From Halomonas elongata (GTDB taxonomy: Bacteria; Pseudomonadota; Gammaproteobacteria; Pseudomonadales; Halomonadaceae): a DNA stretch of 64,000 nucleotides. Positions 19,285 through 27,353 of this stretch are shown piece by piece. Each line of letters starts with the position of its first letter. The stretch's first letter is position 1. The translations under genes were made by a program, and so were the position numbers. The stretch lies in the NCBI RefSeq assembly GCF_029081005.1, contig NZ_JAJQTQ010000010.1, forward strand, positions 62,001 to 126,000. Reading direction: 5' to 3'. The notes beneath the pieces are model-generated. The model saw only the letters and a list, made by a program, of their open reading frames with translations. It was not told where the DNA came from and made no database searches.

Positions 19285-20442
19285 ATGAGCCAGTCCCCCC
19301 AGGCCTGGGCCGCCCAGCGGCCCGAGCGTGCCCTGACCCTGCCCTCTCGCTACTTCTACGACCCGGCACTGTTCGAGGCCGAGCGCGAACGCATCTTCAT
19401 GGGCGCCTGGCACTTCGGCTGCCACGTCAATGAGCTCGACCAGGCCGGTGCCTTCGTGGTCCGCGACATCTTCGATCAGAGCGTGATCCTGATGCGCGAC
19501 CGCGACGGCGAGCTGCATGCCTTTCACAACGTCTGCCAGCACCGCGGCAACCGCCTGCTGAACGAGCCCCGCGGCGTGCGCAAGGGCGTGATCCGCTGCG
19601 CCTACCATTCCTGGTGCTACGGCGCCGATGGCCGCCTCAAGGCCGCCCCGCGCAGCGACCGCATCGAGGCCTTCGACGTCAACGACTACCGGATTCCGCC
19701 GGTCCGCCTGCAGGTCTTCGCCGGCGGCGTCTACTTCAACTTCGATCCCGACGCCGCGGACATGCACGACCTCTTCCCCGGCGCCGAGGCAGCGATCCGC
19801 GACGCCATTCCCCACCTCGACGAGATGCGCTTGATCCAGGAGGACGATGTCATCGTCCCGGCCAACTGGAAGGTGATCATGGACAACTCCATCGAGGGCT
19901 ATCACTTCCAGCTCTCGGGCCCCTGTCACGTGGACCTGGCGTCGTTGATCGACTTCTCCGGCTACAAGCTGCGCCACCACGACAACTGGTGGACCTACGG
20001 CGCCCCGCCCAACCGCGAGGCCACCGAGGCCTACGGCGAGTCCATCGGCCGCCCGGTGGAGGACGGCGACGGCTTCTTCAACATCGGCCTGTGGCCCCAC
20101 AACACCTTCTACCAGTTCCCGTTCTCCCAGTGCATGGGCACCTTCATGATCATCCCGCTGGACGCCGAGCGCAGCATCCTGCGCTTCGGCTACTACAGCG
20201 CCCATGACCCTGACGCCCTGCCCGAGGCGACCCGGGCCAGCATCCGCTGGATGAACGAGGACCTGGGCCCGGAGGACATCGAGCTCAACGTCACCACCCA
20301 GAAGGGCCTGCGCTCCCTGGGCTACGATCAGGGCCGCTACATGATCGACGCCGAGCGCAGCAACGAGAGCGAGCACCTGGTGCTGAACTTCCACCGCCTG
20401 GTGCATCGGGCCCTGCACGGCGAGGACGGAGCCGGGTCATGA
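19285..20442 (+). CDS. Rieske non-haem iron oxygenase, terminal oxygenase subunit
   Basis: The 385-residue protein has an N-terminal Rieske 2Fe-2S domain with Cys84, His86, Cys105 and His108 (CQHRGN and CAYHSW) and a C-terminal mononuclear-iron domain. His207 and His215 (IEGYHF, PCHVDL) with Asp331 (PEDIEL) are the likely iron ligands, and Glu204 is a likely bridge. The spacing between the two His is longer than the usual four residues. It resembles the group including CntA/YeaW and glycine betaine demethylases. It opens an operon overlapping the SDR by 4 bp and should receive electrons from the reductase at 24137. The substrate is unknown. GAGGTAATGCC precedes the ATG. Confidence 0.88.
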   Translation: MSQSPQAWAAQRPERALTLPSRYFYDPALFEAERERIFMGAWHFGCHVNELDQAGAFVVRDIFDQSVILMRDRDGELHAFHNVCQHRGNRLLNEPRGVRKGVIRCAYHSWCYGADGRLKAAPRSDRIEAFDVNDYRIPPVRLQVFAGGVYFNFDPDAADMHDLFPGAEAAIRDAIPHLDEMRLIQEDDVIVPANWKVIMDNSIEGYHFQLSGPCHVDLASLIDFSGYKLRHHDNWWTYGAPPNREATEAYGESIGRPVEDGDGFFNIGLWPHNTFYQFPFSQCMGTFMIIPLDAERSILRFGYYSAHDPDALPEATRASIRWMNEDLGPEDIELNVTTQKGLRSLGYDQGRYMIDAERSNESEHLVLNFHRLVHRALHGEDGAGS

Positions 20443-21206
20443 GCCTCCTGGGTGCCTTCACCGGCAAGCGGGTGCTGGTCACCGGCGGCGCTCGCGGGAT
20501 CGGCGCCGCCACCGTGCGCCGCTTCCTCGACGAGGGCGCGACGGTGGCCGTCGGCGCTCGCCGTGCGGCCTCCGTCGACGCCCTGTGCCGCGAGCTGGGC
20601 GACGAGGCCCGGGTGGTCGCCGCCCCGGGACCGCTGGAAGACCGCGCCTCCTGCGCCGCCGTGGTGGACGCCGCGGTGGCCGGCCTCGGCGGACTGGACA
20701 TCCTGGTCAACGCCGCCGGCGTCTTCGAGGAGGTGCCCTTCGAAGCCGTCACCCAGGCCCACTGGGACACCACCTTCGCCGTCAACACGGGCGGTACCTT
20801 CTTCACTCTCCAGGCCGCCCTGTCCCACCTGGAGGCCAGCGGCGGCAACGCCGTGAACCTGGGCTCGGACGCCGGGCTGATCGGCTTCCCGCCGAGCAGC
20901 GTCTACTCCGGCGCCAAGGCTGCGGTGGTCAACCTGACCCGGGCGCTGGCCCTGGAGCTCGCCGGGCGCATCCGCGTCAACTGCGTCTGCCCGGGCAACG
21001 TCGCCACCGACATGATCGATGCCGCCGCCGAGGCCAGCGGCGATCGCGAGGCCTATCTGGCCGCCGCCCGGGCCCGCGCCCCGATGGGGCGCATGGCAAG
21101 CCCCGAGGAGGTCGCCGACGCCATCCTCTACCTGGCCTCGCCCCGAGCCGGCTTCACCCACGGCGCCATCCTCTCGGTGGATGGCGGCGGGGTCTGCGGC
21201 TTCTGA
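20439..21206 (+). CDS. short-chain dehydrogenase/reductase
   Basis: The 255-residue SDR has the NAD(P) motif TGGARGIG (15-22), NAAG (91-94) and the catalytic set Ser143, Tyr156 and Lys160. The C-terminal ILSVDGGGV is typical of classical SDRs. It overlaps the Rieske gene (ATGA) and so is co-translated. It probably oxidises a secondary alcohol or reduces a ketone in the same pathway; the substrate is unknown. Confidence 0.88.
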   Translation: MSLLGAFTGKRVLVTGGARGIGAATVRRFLDEGATVAVGARRAASVDALCRELGDEARVVAAPGPLEDRASCAAVVDAAVAGLGGLDILVNAAGVFEEVPFEAVTQAHWDTTFAVNTGGTFFTLQAALSHLEASGGNAVNLGSDAGLIGFPPSSVYSGAKAAVVNLTRALALELAGRIRVNCVCPGNVATDMIDAAAEASGDREAYLAAARARAPMGRMASPEEVADAILYLASPRAGFTHGAILSVDGGGVCGF

Positions 21207-21243
21207 ATCGCATATCGATAACAATACATTGAGGAGACTCCCC

Positions 21244-22185
21244 ATGATCCAGCATCCCCATGTCCTGCGTACCGGCCTGCTGGCCGCCACCCTGGGCGCC
21301 ATCGTCATGCCCGGCCTCGCCCAGGCCGACGAGATACGCTTCGCCACACCGCCCTGGCCCGGCGCCACCGTCAAGACCGAGGTGGCCAGCCAGCTGCTGG
21401 AGCGCCTGGGCTACGAGACCAGCGTCAAGGAGGCCAGCACCGCCATCATCCTGGAGGGCCTGGTCGGCGGCGACATCGACGTCGACATGGCCCTGTGGCG
21501 CCCCTCCCAGGGCGCCATGCTCGACCCGCGCCTGGAAAGCGGCGAGCTGGTCGAGGTGGCACAGAATATCCAGGGCGCACGCTTCAAGCTCGCCGTGCCC
21601 GGCCATGTCTGGGACGCCGGCGTACACTCCATGGCCGACCTGGCCGAGCACGCCGAGCGCTTCGACCACAGCTTCTACGGCATCGAACCCGGCAACGTCG
21701 GCAACGAGATCATGCAGGACGCCATCGAGGACGACGCCTATGGACTGGGCGACTGGCGGGTGGTGGCCTCCAGCGTCACCGGCATGCTCTCGCAGCTCGA
21801 GGCCAACAACGACGGCGAGCGCTGGACGGCCTTCCTCGGGTGGGAGCCGCACTGGATGAACGTCGTCTACGACGTGCACTACCTGGAGGACCCGGAGGGC
21901 CTGTGGGGCGATGCCAGCACCGTCTCCACCATCACCAATGCCGACTTCCTCGAGCGAGAACCCAACGTCGCCACCCTCCTCGAGCAGCTGGTCGTGCCCA
22001 TCGAGGTGCAGAACGCCTGGGTCCACGCCTTCAGCCGCGAGGAGCGCCCCCTGGAAGCAGTGGCCGGCGACTGGCTCGATGCCAACCCCGAGCGGGTCGG
22101 TCGGTGGCTCGAGGGCGTGACCAGCGCCGACGGCGCCACGCCCGCCCTGGAGGCCTATATGGAGGCCTACCTGGCCGAACGCTAA
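21244..22185 (+). CDS. OpuAC/ProX-type ABC transporter substrate-binding protein
   Basis: The 313-residue periplasmic protein has a signal peptide cleaved near residue 28 (GLAQA-DEI). The mature part matches glycine betaine/choline-binding OpuAC domains (PF04069), with aromatic residues in ALWRPSQ and FLGWEPHWMN that in this family form a cage around a quaternary amine. GAGGAGACTCCCC precedes the ATG at 21244. No permease or ATPase gene is nearby, so it must work with a transporter encoded elsewhere. It supports a quaternary-ammonium substrate for the cluster. Confidence 0.87.
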   Translation: MIQHPHVLRTGLLAATLGAIVMPGLAQADEIRFATPPWPGATVKTEVASQLLERLGYETSVKEASTAIILEGLVGGDIDVDMALWRPSQGAMLDPRLESGELVEVAQNIQGARFKLAVPGHVWDAGVHSMADLAEHAERFDHSFYGIEPGNVGNEIMQDAIEDDAYGLGDWRVVASSVTGMLSQLEANNDGERWTAFLGWEPHWMNVVYDVHYLEDPEGLWGDASTVSTITNADFLEREPNVATLLEQLVVPIEVQNAWVHAFSREERPLEAVAGDWLDANPERVGRWLEGVTSADGATPALEAYMEAYLAER

Positions 22186-22186
22186 A

Positions 22187-22378
22187 GAAAGGCTGATTTA
22201 TTGCTGCGCTCGACGACCCACGAGGATGTGGGAAGTGCGTTGGTTCGTCGGGAACGAACCTAGCGCTCCTGGCCGCCGGCGGTACTCACAATCCTCATTG
22301 AGCAATCCGTCAACTCCGGTTGCTCCGTTCCGGCGGCGGCCAGCCTCTCATCGCTCGCGACATAAATCAGCGCTTTCC
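22187..22378. mobile_element. MITE-like palindromic element after the binding-protein gene
   Basis: GAAAGGCTGATTTATT at the left is matched in inverse orientation by CATAAATCAGCGCTTTCC at the right. Inside are an arm pair (CTGGCCGCCGG and CCGGCGGCGGCCAG) and a GGTTCGT-CGGGA-ACGAACC hairpin. The outer bases resemble those of the element at 5685-5826. It begins one base after the TAA of the preceding gene, and no target duplication is clear. It fills most of the 277-bp gap before the dehydrogenase gene. Confidence 0.5.
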
Positions 22379-22462
22379 CACACCCCTATTCCCAACTCCC
22401 CGCGATGCGGGGCGCCGATGACATGGCCCCTCGCCTGCGCCCGCGTCCCTCATGGAGTCACG

Positions 22463-24127
22463 ATGAACCCTACCCCTGACTACGACTACATTATCGTCGG
22501 CGCGGGCTCGGCGGGCTGCGTGCTCGCCGACCGGCTGACCGCCGACGGCCGCTATCGGGTGCTGCTGCTCGAGGCCGGCCCCAGGGATCATTCCTGGACG
22601 ATCCACATGCCGGCGGCCATGGGTGCGGCCATCGACGGCCCACACTTCAACTGGCACTACTGGTCCGGCCCCGAGCCTCACCTGGATGACCGCTATGTCG
22701 CCACCCCTCGGGGCAAGACCCTGGGCGGTTCGTCCTCGATCAACGGCATGGTCTACATCCGCGGCCATGCCCGGGACTACGATGCCTGGGCCGAGGCCGG
22801 CTGCCAGGGCTGGGACTACGCTCAGGTGCTGCCCTACTTTCGGCGCGCCGAGGGCCATGCCCTGGGCGGAGATGACTACCACGGCGCCGACGGACCGCTA
22901 CGCGTCAGCCCGGGCCGGCCCACCGACCCGCTGTCCCGGGCCTTCCTGGAAGCTGGCGAGCAGGCCGGCTACGGCGCCAGCGCCGACGTCAACGGCTACC
23001 GCCAGGAAGGCTTCGGCCGCGTCGACCGCACCACCTGGAAGGGCCGGCGCTGGAGCACCGCCCGGGGCTACCTGGCCCGGGCCCGCATGCGCCCCAACCT
23101 CACGGTGATCACCGGCGCCCTGGCCGAACAAGTGCTGGTCGAGGACGGCCGCGCCCGGGGTGTGGCCTACCGCCGAGGCGACCGCCGCGTCGAGGAGACC
23201 GCTAGACGAGAAGTATTGCTGGCCGGCGGCGCCATCAACAGCCCCCAACTGCTGATGCTCTCCGGGATCGGCCCGCAAGACGAGCTCGAGCACTGGGGTA
23301 TCCCCGAGGCCCACCGCCTGGAGGGCGTCGGCCGGCGACTCAACGACCACCCGGATACCGTGGTCGCCTACCGCTGCCCCCGGCCCGTCTCCCACGCCCC
23401 CTGGACCCGGGCGCCACGCAAGTGGTGGCTGGGCATGCGCTGGTTCACCGATCGCGGCGGGCTGGCCGGCACCAATCTGTTCGACGCCGGCGCCTTCATC
23501 CGCTCCCGGGCCGGGGTCGAGCATCCCGACCTGCAGTTGACCTTCATGTCGCTGGCCATCGAGCCCGGCAGCGTCAACGTCCTCAAGGAGCACGCCTTCC
23601 AGGTGCACATCGACCTGATGCGCCCCACCAGCCTGGGCCGGGTACGCCTGGCGGACACCGATCCGGCGAAGGCCCCGTCGATCGTCTTCAACTACCTGGC
23701 CACCGAGCGCGACCGGGCCGACATGCGCGCTGCGGTGCGCTTGGTCCGCGAACTGATCGATCAGCCGGCCTTCGACGGCCTGCGCGGCGAGGAGATCACC
23801 CCGGGGCCGGACTGCCAGAGCGACGAGGCCCTGGACGCCTGGGCCCGGGTCACCACCGAGACCGGCTACCACGCCGCCGGCACCTGCAAGATGGGCCCGG
23901 CGAGCGACCCGGAGGCGGTGGTCGACCCCGAGCTGCGCGTCCACGGGCTCGAGGGCCTGCGCGTGGTGGACGCCTCCATCATGCCGACCATCGTCAGCGG
24001 CAACACCAACGCCCCGACCGTGATGATCGCCGAGAAGGCCAGCGACCTGATCCTCGGCCGCCCCGCGCCAGCACCCAGCGAGGCGCCGGTGTGGATCCAC
24101 CCCGACTGGCAGCACCAGCAACGCTGA
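22463..24127 (+). CDS. GMC-family FAD-dependent alcohol dehydrogenase (choline dehydrogenase-like)
   Basis: The 554-residue flavoprotein begins with the FAD motif DYIIVGAGSAGC (Gly13-Gly18), has GKTLGGSSSINGMVYIRG, and carries the active-site His470 (GYHAAGTC) and Asn514 (SGNTNAPT). It is similar in layout to BetA, which oxidises choline to betaine aldehyde. The downstream ALDH suggests an alcohol-to-acid route on a related substrate. GGAG lies six bases before the ATG at 22463; longer upstream frames run through the MITE-like element and are unlikely. Confidence 0.88.
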   Translation: MNPTPDYDYIIVGAGSAGCVLADRLTADGRYRVLLLEAGPRDHSWTIHMPAAMGAAIDGPHFNWHYWSGPEPHLDDRYVATPRGKTLGGSSSINGMVYIRGHARDYDAWAEAGCQGWDYAQVLPYFRRAEGHALGGDDYHGADGPLRVSPGRPTDPLSRAFLEAGEQAGYGASADVNGYRQEGFGRVDRTTWKGRRWSTARGYLARARMRPNLTVITGALAEQVLVEDGRARGVAYRRGDRRVEETARREVLLAGGAINSPQLLMLSGIGPQDELEHWGIPEAHRLEGVGRRLNDHPDTVVAYRCPRPVSHAPWTRAPRKWWLGMRWFTDRGGLAGTNLFDAGAFIRSRAGVEHPDLQLTFMSLAIEPGSVNVLKEHAFQVHIDLMRPTSLGRVRLADTDPAKAPSIVFNYLATERDRADMRAAVRLVRELIDQPAFDGLRGEEITPGPDCQSDEALDAWARVTTETGYHAAGTCKMGPASDPEAVVDPELRVHGLEGLRVVDASIMPTIVSGNTNAPTVMIAEKASDLILGRPAPAPSEAPVWIHPDWQHQQR

Positions 24128-24136
24128 GGAGGTCCC

Positions 24137-25087
24137 ATGTCCGATCGCCTGTCACTGATCCTGACCCATCACCGCCGCCTGGCACCGTCCGTCGTCGAGC
24201 TGACTCTCGAGGCCGCCGACGGCGGGCCCTTGCCCCCGGCCCCGGCCGGGGCCCACCTGGAGCTCGAGCTGCCCGGCGGACTCACTCGCCACTATTCGCT
24301 GCTGGATGACGGGGCCGGCGGCCGCTATCGCCTGGGCGTGCTGCGCGAGTCCGACTCCCGGGGCGGCTCGGCCTTCCTGGTCGACCAGGCCCGGGAAGGG
24401 CTCGCGCTCGCCGTCTCGACGCCCCGGGACCGCTTCCCGCTGGACGATACCGGCCGCCGCCAGGTGTTGATCGGCGGTGGCATCGGCATCACCCCACTGG
24501 TGGCCATGGCCCGTCGACTGTGCGCCCGGGGCATCACGCCGGAGGTGCACTACCTGGTGAGCCGGGAGGAGGACGCCGCCTTCGCCGGGGAGCTCGCCAC
24601 CCTGCTGCCCGAGGGCGCGCTGCGCCTGCACGTCTCCCGCCGGGCCGGCCGCGCCCAGGTGGCCGAGCTGGTCGGCGAGGTGGACGCCGACACCCGGATC
24701 CACGCCTGCGGCCCGGAGGGCCTCCTCGCCGCCCTGGAGGCCGAGGCCGACACCTGGCCCGCGGGCTGCCTGCGCCTGGAGCGCTTCCGCGGCGCGGCGC
24801 CGGATGCCACGCCCCGGGACGGCCAGTGCGAGATCGTGCTGGCACGCAGCGACCGGACCCTCACCCTGGCCCCCGACGAATCGCTGCTCGACGGCCTCGC
24901 CCGCGCCGGCGTCGCCCCGCCCACCCTGTGCGGGGAAGGCGCCTGCGGCACCTGCGCCTGCGGCGTGATCGAGGGCGCCGTGGACCACCGGGACGTCCTC
25001 CAGGACGACGCCGAGAAGGCCGCCAACGACACCCTCTACGCCTGCGTCTCCCGCCCCGCGGGAGCTCGCCTGGTGCTCGATCTCTGA
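24137..25087 (+). CDS. Rieske oxygenase reductase (flavin, NAD and 2Fe-2S domains)
   Basis: The 316-residue single-chain reductase follows the phthalate dioxygenase reductase order: a flavin-binding barrel with RHYSLLD (51-57), an NAD domain with LIGGGIGITPL (111-121), and a C-terminal plant-type 2Fe-2S domain with Cys265, Cys270, Cys273 and Cys303. It should pass electrons from NAD(P)H to the Rieske oxygenase at 19285, although three genes lie between them. It starts 9 bp after the dehydrogenase. Confidence 0.9.
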   Translation: MSDRLSLILTHHRRLAPSVVELTLEAADGGPLPPAPAGAHLELELPGGLTRHYSLLDDGAGGRYRLGVLRESDSRGGSAFLVDQAREGLALAVSTPRDRFPLDDTGRRQVLIGGGIGITPLVAMARRLCARGITPEVHYLVSREEDAAFAGELATLLPEGALRLHVSRRAGRAQVAELVGEVDADTRIHACGPEGLLAALEAEADTWPAGCLRLERFRGAAPDATPRDGQCEIVLARSDRTLTLAPDESLLDGLARAGVAPPTLCGEGACGTCACGVIEGAVDHRDVLQDDAEKAANDTLYACVSRPAGARLVLDL

Positions 25088-25111
25088 TACCCACGCCCTC
25101 GAGGAGACCCC

Positions 25112-26596
25112 ATGCCCCTGACTCATGACGACTGGAAGCACCGCGCCGCCACTCTTGATACCGACGGCCGCGCCTGGATCGCCGGCCGGCGCTGCCCCGC
25201 CGTGGACGGTGCCACCCTGGACTCGATCAATCCCATGACCGGTGCCCCGGTCGCCGACATCGCCGCCGGCAAGGCGACCGACGTGGATCGCGCCGTGGCC
25301 GCCGCCCGGGCAGCCTTCGTGGCCGGCGACTGGGCTCGGGCCGAGCCCGGCGAACGGCGTCGGGTGATGCTGGCCATCGCCGGAGAGATCCGCGCCCACG
25401 CCGAGGAGCTGGCCCTGCTCGACAGCCTGGAGAGCGGCAAGTGCATCACCGAGGCCCTGGAGGACGCCGAGGAGGCCGCGGTGCTCTTCGACTGGTACGG
25501 CGAGGTCCAGGACAAGGCCTACGACCGGGTCGCGCCCTCCCCGGCCGGCATCCAGGCCACCATCACCCACGAACCGCTGGGCGTGGTGGGCGCCGTGGTC
25601 CCCTGGAACTACCCGCTGCACAACAGTGCGGTCAAGCTGGCCCCGGCGCTGGCCGCGGGCAACAGCCTGGTGCTCAAGCCCGCCGAGGAATCCTCGCTGT
25701 CCGCCCTGCGCCTGGCCGAGCTGTGCCAGGCCGCGAGCCTGCCCGACGGCGTGCTCAACGTGGTGCCGGGCCACGGCCACCTGGCCGGCGAGGCCCTGGG
25801 TCGCCACGACGACGTGGACGCCCTGGGCTTCACCGGCTCCACCGAGATCGGCAAGCGCTTCATGGTCTATGCCGGCGAATCCAACATGAAGCCGGTGTGG
25901 CTGGAATGCGGCGGCAAGAGCCCGCTGCTGATCTTCGACGACTGCCCCGACCTGGAAGCGGCGGTGGACGCCGCGGTGGCGGGCATCTTCACCCACGCCG
26001 GCCAGGTCTGCTCGGCCCACTCGCGGCTGCTGCTCCAGGACGGCATCCACGACGCTTTCCTCGCGGCCCTGGACGCACGTCTGGCCAACCTGGTACCCGG
26101 CGATCCCCTCGACCCGGCCACCCGGCTCGGTCCGCTGGTCAGCCGCGCCCAGTTCGACAAGGTCTGCGAGTACCTGACCATCGGCCGTCGGGAGGCCACA
26201 CTGCGCCACGGCGGCAAGCCCCTCGAGGCGGCCGGCGGCGAGCTCTTCGTGGCCCCCACGGTGTTCACCGGGGTCACCCCCGAGCACCGGCTGTTCCGCG
26301 AGGAGATCTTCGGCCCGGTGCTGGCGGTGAGCCGCTTCGCCGACGAGGCCCAGGGCGAGGCGCTGGCCAACGATAGCCGCTACGGCCTGGCTGCCTCGCT
26401 GTGGACCGCCGACCTGGGCCGCGCCCACCGACTTTGCGATGCACTGAAGGCGGGCACGGTCACGGTCAACGGCGTCGATGCGGTAAGCCCCCAGACGCCC
26501 TTCGGCGGCATGAAGGAGTCCGGCATCGGCCGCGACTACGAACTGGCCGGCATGCGCAAGTACATGGCACTCAAGACCCGCTGGATCCACTACTGA
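25112..26596 (+). CDS. NAD(P)-dependent aldehyde dehydrogenase
   Basis: The 494-residue ALDH has Asn166 (PWNYPLH), Lys189 (LVLKPAE), Glu265 (LECGGKSP) and the nucleophile Cys300 (GQVCSAHSR), all intact. It looks closest to the PuuC/betaine-aldehyde branch that handles amino- or ammonio-aldehydes. It probably oxidises the aldehyde formed by the GMC enzyme encoded two genes upstream. GAGGAGACC precedes the ATG. Confidence 0.9.
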   Translation: MPLTHDDWKHRAATLDTDGRAWIAGRRCPAVDGATLDSINPMTGAPVADIAAGKATDVDRAVAAARAAFVAGDWARAEPGERRRVMLAIAGEIRAHAEELALLDSLESGKCITEALEDAEEAAVLFDWYGEVQDKAYDRVAPSPAGIQATITHEPLGVVGAVVPWNYPLHNSAVKLAPALAAGNSLVLKPAEESSLSALRLAELCQAASLPDGVLNVVPGHGHLAGEALGRHDDVDALGFTGSTEIGKRFMVYAGESNMKPVWLECGGKSPLLIFDDCPDLEAAVDAAVAGIFTHAGQVCSAHSRLLLQDGIHDAFLAALDARLANLVPGDPLDPATRLGPLVSRAQFDKVCEYLTIGRREATLRHGGKPLEAAGGELFVAPTVFTGVTPEHRLFREEIFGPVLAVSRFADEAQGEALANDSRYGLAASLWTADLGRAHRLCDALKAGTVTVNGVDAVSPQTPFGGMKESGIGRDYELAGMRKYMALKTRWIHY

Positions 26597-26609
26597 GCGA
26601 GGACCCACC

Positions 26610-27344
26610 ATGAGCGAGATTCCCGAGGTCCCGGGCACGCCCCGGGAGCAGCTGGCCTGCGCTTTCCGCTGGCTGGCCCGACTGGACCTGCACGAGGCGA
26701 CCGCCAATCATTGCAGCCTGGCCACCGCCGAGGGCGGCGAGCGCTTCTTGATCAACCCGGCGGGCCGGCACTTCGCCGAGCTGCGCGCCAGCGACCTGCT
26801 CGAGGTCGAGGCCAGGGGCGACGAGCGTCCCATCGGCCTGGATCCGACTGCCTGGGCCATCCATGGCGCCATGCATCGCCAGGGCCGCGAGGTAGGCTGC
26901 ATCCTGCACACCCATTCGCTGTATGCCACCGCCCTGGCCTGCCTGGAGCGTCCCGAGCTGCCGCCGGTGGAGCAGAACGCCATGCGCTTCTTCGAGCGCG
27001 TGGCGGTCGACCGCGGCTTCGACGGCATGGGCCTGGGCGACGAGGCCGAGCGCCTGGGCCGACTGGCCGGCGAGACACCTATCCTGCTGCTGGGCAACCA
27101 CGGCGTGCTCGCCACCGGCGCCGATGTCGCCGAGGCGTTCGATAACCTCTATTATTTCGAGCGCGCCTGCCGCTCGTACCTGGTGGCCCGGGCCAGCGGC
27201 CTACCGCTGGCGCCGGTGGCCCCCGAGGTGGCCCGCAAGACCGCGGCCCAGTGGGACGACCATATCCTGGCGGGCGCTCCCCAGGCCCACTTCGCGGCGC
27301 TGATGCGCCTGCTCGACAAGGAGGGCGACGACTACCGGAGCTGA
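26610..27344 (+). CDS. class II aldolase/adducin family protein, atypical active site
   Basis: The 244-residue protein has the class II aldolase fold with zinc ligands His100 and His102 (ILHTHSLYA) and His164 (GNHGVLA). The catalytic Glu that normally sits in the P-S-S-E-W segment is replaced: the aligned segment reads DPTAW with Ala81. It may therefore decarboxylate, hydrolyse or isomerise rather than perform an aldol cleavage. It follows the ALDH by 13 bp and precedes the regulator by 9 bp. Confidence 0.82.
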   Translation: MSEIPEVPGTPREQLACAFRWLARLDLHEATANHCSLATAEGGERFLINPAGRHFAELRASDLLEVEARGDERPIGLDPTAWAIHGAMHRQGREVGCILHTHSLYATALACLERPELPPVEQNAMRFFERVAVDRGFDGMGLGDEAERLGRLAGETPILLLGNHGVLATGADVAEAFDNLYYFERACRSYLVARASGLPLAPVAPEVARKTAAQWDDHILAGAPQAHFAALMRLLDKEGDDYRS

Positions 27345-27353
27345 GACCACGAC

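Noticed and set aside
22226-22462. Longer N-terminus for the GMC dehydrogenase
   Set aside because: The extension runs through the MITE-like palindrome and precedes a good ribosome-binding site and the FAD motif.
24152-26707. Open frame of about 850 codons on the minus strand
   Set aside because: It is antisense to the reductase and aldehyde dehydrogenase genes, and its Gly/Ala/Arg-rich composition is typical of shadow frames.
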